From positions 1-7,978 of the forward strand of contig CAZKBV010000070.1 in NCBI GenBank assembly GCA_964551215.1: DNA of 7,978 bases, in the 5' to 3' direction. The translations under genes were made by a program, and so were the position numbers. Below, piece after piece: positions 6,582 to 7,978 of the stretch; position 1 is the first letter of the stretch, and every line of letters starts with the position of its first letter. The notes under the pieces are model-generated. The model was given only the letters and a program-made list of their open reading frames with translations, did no database searches and was not told the origin of the DNA. The stretch is from JAFLUQ01 sp964551215 (GTDB taxonomy: Bacteria; Bacillota; Clostridia; UMGS1883).

Positions 6582-7643
6582 TTATCGAAGTATTTTTATC
6601 AGTTCCCTTGCGGCGGCGTCCCCCGCGATGCCGTTAGGGTGGGCGTCGTCCGGAGAGGACATATATTCCGGACGGACTCTTCCGCCGCTCAGCTCCAGAA
6701 TTTTGCCGAAGTCAAAGGTTTTTTCGGTTATTTCACCGCTTAGAACAGCCCGATTTACCTTTTGGCGCTGTTCCTCATCCCAAGGCTCCATATTAAAGGG
6801 AGGTACGGTAAAAAGTATTATTTCCACGTTCGGATTATGCTCCTTCAGCAGCCGGACTGTTTTTTTTAGGTCCGCGATTATCTGTTCCCCGTTCCTCCTG
6901 CCGGATTTGATGTCGTTTACACCAAAGCAGACGGTTATTTTGTCGGCGTATTTTGCCAGCTTCATAAAAATCCCGTCCGCCGCCGCGTCGTAGGCTCTTG
7001 ACCAGCCCATGCCAAGATTTATTACGTTTACAAGGTTATCCTGAGCCAAGCCCGCCCGATGGGACCATGCCTCGTATTTGTCGGTGGCCGTCCTTGTACC
7101 CTGAGTTACGCTGTCGCCGAAGAAAATCAAGGTTTCCTTAAAGCTGCCCGCGCAGCCTATGAAATTGGGCCGCAGAACATTCAATGTGCGAAGCCCGTTA
7201 CGGTACCCTCCCGAGGCGCTTTCGTCGGTAGAGGGAAGAGAAGCGTCCTTTTCCGCGGTGACCTTAAGCCTTACGCACAGCCACGCGTTTTCGGGAATTT
7301 CAATTTCACATTCGTCGGACTGATATCCCTCCTCCACAAAAACGGAGCCTTCGCCGTTAAAGGTAAGGGGAGCCTCCAGCTCCGGAGTCTTGCAGGGCTT
7401 AAATCCGTATCCTATGTACGCGGCTTCAACCGTGAAGGGATCCCCCTTTTCCTCCCGTGCGCCGCAGCCGGTGGAGTATATGCGGTTGAAGTATTTTATC
7501 GCGAGTTTAAGCCGCCCATGACGGCGGGGCTTGTACCAGCTCAAAAAATCCGTAAGCTCCCCGCCCTTCACCGAGCAGTGGTTGTTATTGCCGATTCCGC
7601 TGACTGTAAGGGAAAAATGGGTTTTTATTATATCCTCGGGCAT
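6582..7643 (-). CDS. SGNH/GDSL-family hydrolase with unassigned N-terminal domain
   Basis: This is a predicted serine esterase or acylhydrolase of the SGNH superfamily; the substrate is unknown. With the start at 7643 it is 353 aa. The C-terminal catalytic half shows block I GDSVTQG (nucleophile S178), block II Gly in NLGMGWS (G211), block III GVND (N243) and block V DDAHPNG (D332, H335), so the catalytic set is complete. About 165 N-terminal residues form a separate, probably beta-rich domain that I cannot assign. No signal peptide or membrane segment is visible, so it is probably cytoplasmic. The frame is open to an ATG at 7709, but that ATG begins inside the tRNA CCA end and runs through the tRNA terminator. 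The ATG at 7643 has AAAGGA (7652-7657) 8 nt upstream; the ATG at 7652 has no spaced site. No promoter of its own is evident. Confidence 0.85.
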   Translation of the reverse strand: MPEDIIKTHFSLTVSGIGNNNHCSVKGGELTDFLSWYKPRRHGRLKLAIKYFNRIYSTGCGAREEKGDPFTVEAAYIGYGFKPCKTPELEAPLTFNGEGSVFVEEGYQSDECEIEIPENAWLCVRLKVTAEKDASLPSTDESASGGYRNGLRTLNVLRPNFIGCAGSFKETLIFFGDSVTQGTRTATDKYEAWSHRAGLAQDNLVNVINLGMGWSRAYDAAADGIFMKLAKYADKITVCFGVNDIKSGRRNGEQIIADLKKTVRLLKEHNPNVEIILFTVPPFNMEPWDEEQRQKVNRAVLSGEITEKTFDFGKILELSGGRVRPEYMSSPDDAHPNGIAGDAAARELIKILR

Positions 7644-7670
7644 CGCAGACATCCTTTGCTGAAAAAATTT

Positions 7671-7706
7671 CTTAAAACAAAAGAAGGAAACCCGACCGTC
7701 TCCTTC
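7671..7706 (-). terminator. Intrinsic terminator of the tRNA-Leu gene
   Basis: On the minus strand, GAAGGAGAC (7706-7698) pairs with GTTTCCTTC (7691-7683) to give a 9-bp stem with one G-U pair and a 6-nt loop, followed by TTTTGTTTT. It starts 2 nt after the encoded CCA, as expected for a tRNA terminator. It is shorter and less GC-rich than the terminator at 6534-6577, and its U-tract is interrupted, so some read-through into the hydrolase gene is plausible. Confidence 0.8.
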
Positions 7707-7708
7707 CA

Positions 7709-7796
7709 TGGTGCTCGAGACCGGGATCGAACCGGTACGGCTTTAAGGGCCGCAGGATTTTAAGTCCTGTGCGTCTGCCAGTTCCGCCACTCGAGC
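7709..7796 (-). tRNA. tRNA-Leu (anticodon UAA)
   Basis: This 88-nt class II tRNA folds completely. The acceptor stem is GCTCGAG/CTCGAGC, and the D-arm is GCG...CGC with AACTGGCAGA in the loop. The anticodon stem is CAGGA/TCCTG around loop CTTAAAA, giving anticodon TAA at 7762-7760. A long variable arm pairs CGGC/GCCG, and the T-arm ACCGG/CCGGT encloses TTCGATC. Discriminator A and an encoded CCA (7711-7709) complete the 3' end. The long variable arm, UAA anticodon and A discriminator identify the leucine isoacceptor reading UUA (and UUG by wobble). Each acceptor arm contains the self-complementary CTCGAG. Transcription is leftward from the promoter at 7810-7838. Confidence 0.98.
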
Positions 7797-7809
7797 AGGT
7801 ACAATAAAT

Positions 7810-7838
7810 ATTATAATAAGATTTCGTCTTTTTGTCAA
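7810..7838 (-). promoter_or_regulatory. Consensus SigA-type promoter of tRNA-Leu
   Basis: On the minus strand, TTGACA (7838-7833) and TATAAT (7815-7810) are separated by exactly 17 bp, a perfect match to the vegetative sigma consensus. The -10 ends 13 nt before the mature tRNA 5' end, giving a short leader for RNase P to remove. It may also drive the hydrolase gene by read-through. Confidence 0.93.
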
Positions 7839-7852
7839 TAGGAAAAACAAAT

Positions 7853-7973
7853 AAATTTGTTAAAGCAAATTTCCGGCGTAAATTCCTTAGCGAAATTTAT
7901 ACTTCAATATTAACACATAATATTCGTGAATTCCCAATGTAAATTCCATTTTGAATTCCACTGTGGAATTTAC
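7853..7973. repeat. AT-rich cluster of short inverted repeats (AAATTCC/GAATTCC units)
   Basis: No gene is seen in this AT-rich stretch upstream of the tRNA promoter. It contains successive dyads: AAATTTG/CAAATTT (7853-7859/7866-7872), TAAATT/AATTTA (7879-7884/7894-7899), AATATTA/TAATATT (7906-7912/7918-7924), GTAAATTCC/GGAATTTAC (7939-7947/7965-7973) and AATTCCAC-T-GTGGAATT (7954-7970). GTAAATTCC occurs twice directly (7878-7886 and 7939-7947) and GAATTCC twice (7928-7934 and 7953-7959), plus one GGAATTTAC inverted. The pattern runs toward the window edge, so the element may continue. It could be part of an intergenic repeat family, a binding-site array or another gene's control region. The dyads are seen; function is unknown. 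Confidence 0.5.
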
Positions 7974-7978
7974 TTTGG

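Noticed and set aside
7644..7709. Hydrolase start at 7709 (extra 22 residues)
   Set aside because: That ATG begins with the last base of the tRNA CCA and reads through the tRNA terminator; the ATG at 7643 has a properly spaced AAAGGA.
7059..7763. Plus-strand open frame of 234 aa ending in GARDRDRTGT
   Set aside because: It is antisense to the hydrolase, and its end is the familiar artefact of translating the reverse strand of a tRNA gene.
7709..7796. tRNA-Leu 3' end as an integration site for a mobile element
   Set aside because: No integrase, no second copy of the tRNA end and no phage-like genes in the window.
7853..7973. CRISPR array
   Set aside because: The repeated units are under 10 bp, irregularly spaced and AT-rich, without uniform spacers.

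Overview
The window looks like a chromosomal segment from a Clostridia-type Firmicute, probably an anaerobe. This rests on strong AGGAGG-like ribosome binding sites with 6-8 nt spacing, the gene order lepA-hemW and recX-rimO-pgsA, short or overlapping gene junctions, a consensus SigA-type promoter, a tRNA-Leu gene with an encoded CCA end, and two [4Fe-4S] radical-SAM enzymes. Species cannot be named from the sequence alone. Codons are of mixed GC, while the non-coding edges (1-115 and 7797-7978) are AT-rich.

Region 1 (1-115) is the leader of a rightward operon. It holds an extended -10 (TGGTATAAT) embedded in a perfect 14-bp inverted repeat. A smaller palindrome and a good ribosome binding site follow.

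Region 2 (116-6522) carries six plus-strand genes with almost no intergenic space: lepA (EF4, ribosome back-translocase), hemW (radical-SAM heme chaperone), recX (RecA modulator), rimO (ribosomal protein S12 methylthiotransferase), pgsA (phosphatidylglycerophosphate synthase) and a BMP/PnrA-like substrate-binding lipoprotein. lepA/hemW overlap by 8 nt and recX/rimO by 4 nt. The other junctions are 15-31 nt, so one polycistronic message is likely. The first five are housekeeping genes for translation, cofactor handling, recombination control and membrane lipid synthesis. The terminal lipoprotein is the odd member, because no cognate permease or ATPase is present in the window.

Region 3 (6523-6581) is a compact convergent junction. 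A perfect 16-bp hairpin with U-tracts on both sides should terminate transcription in both directions.

Region 4 (6582-7838, minus strand) reads leftward from a perfect consensus promoter into tRNA-Leu(UAA), then a weaker intrinsic terminator, then a cytoplasmic SGNH/GDSL-type hydrolase with an unassigned N-terminal domain. No separate promoter is obvious for the hydrolase, which may depend on read-through from the tRNA.

Region 5 (7839-7978) is AT-rich and non-coding. It holds a cluster of short inverted repeats built on AAATTCC/GAATTCC-type units that runs to the window edge.

No CRISPR array, transposase, phage gene or clearly new multi-gene system is visible. The least explained items are the palindrome over the lepA promoter, the repeat cluster upstream of the tRNA, the orphan BMP lipoprotein and the tRNA-linked hydrolase.
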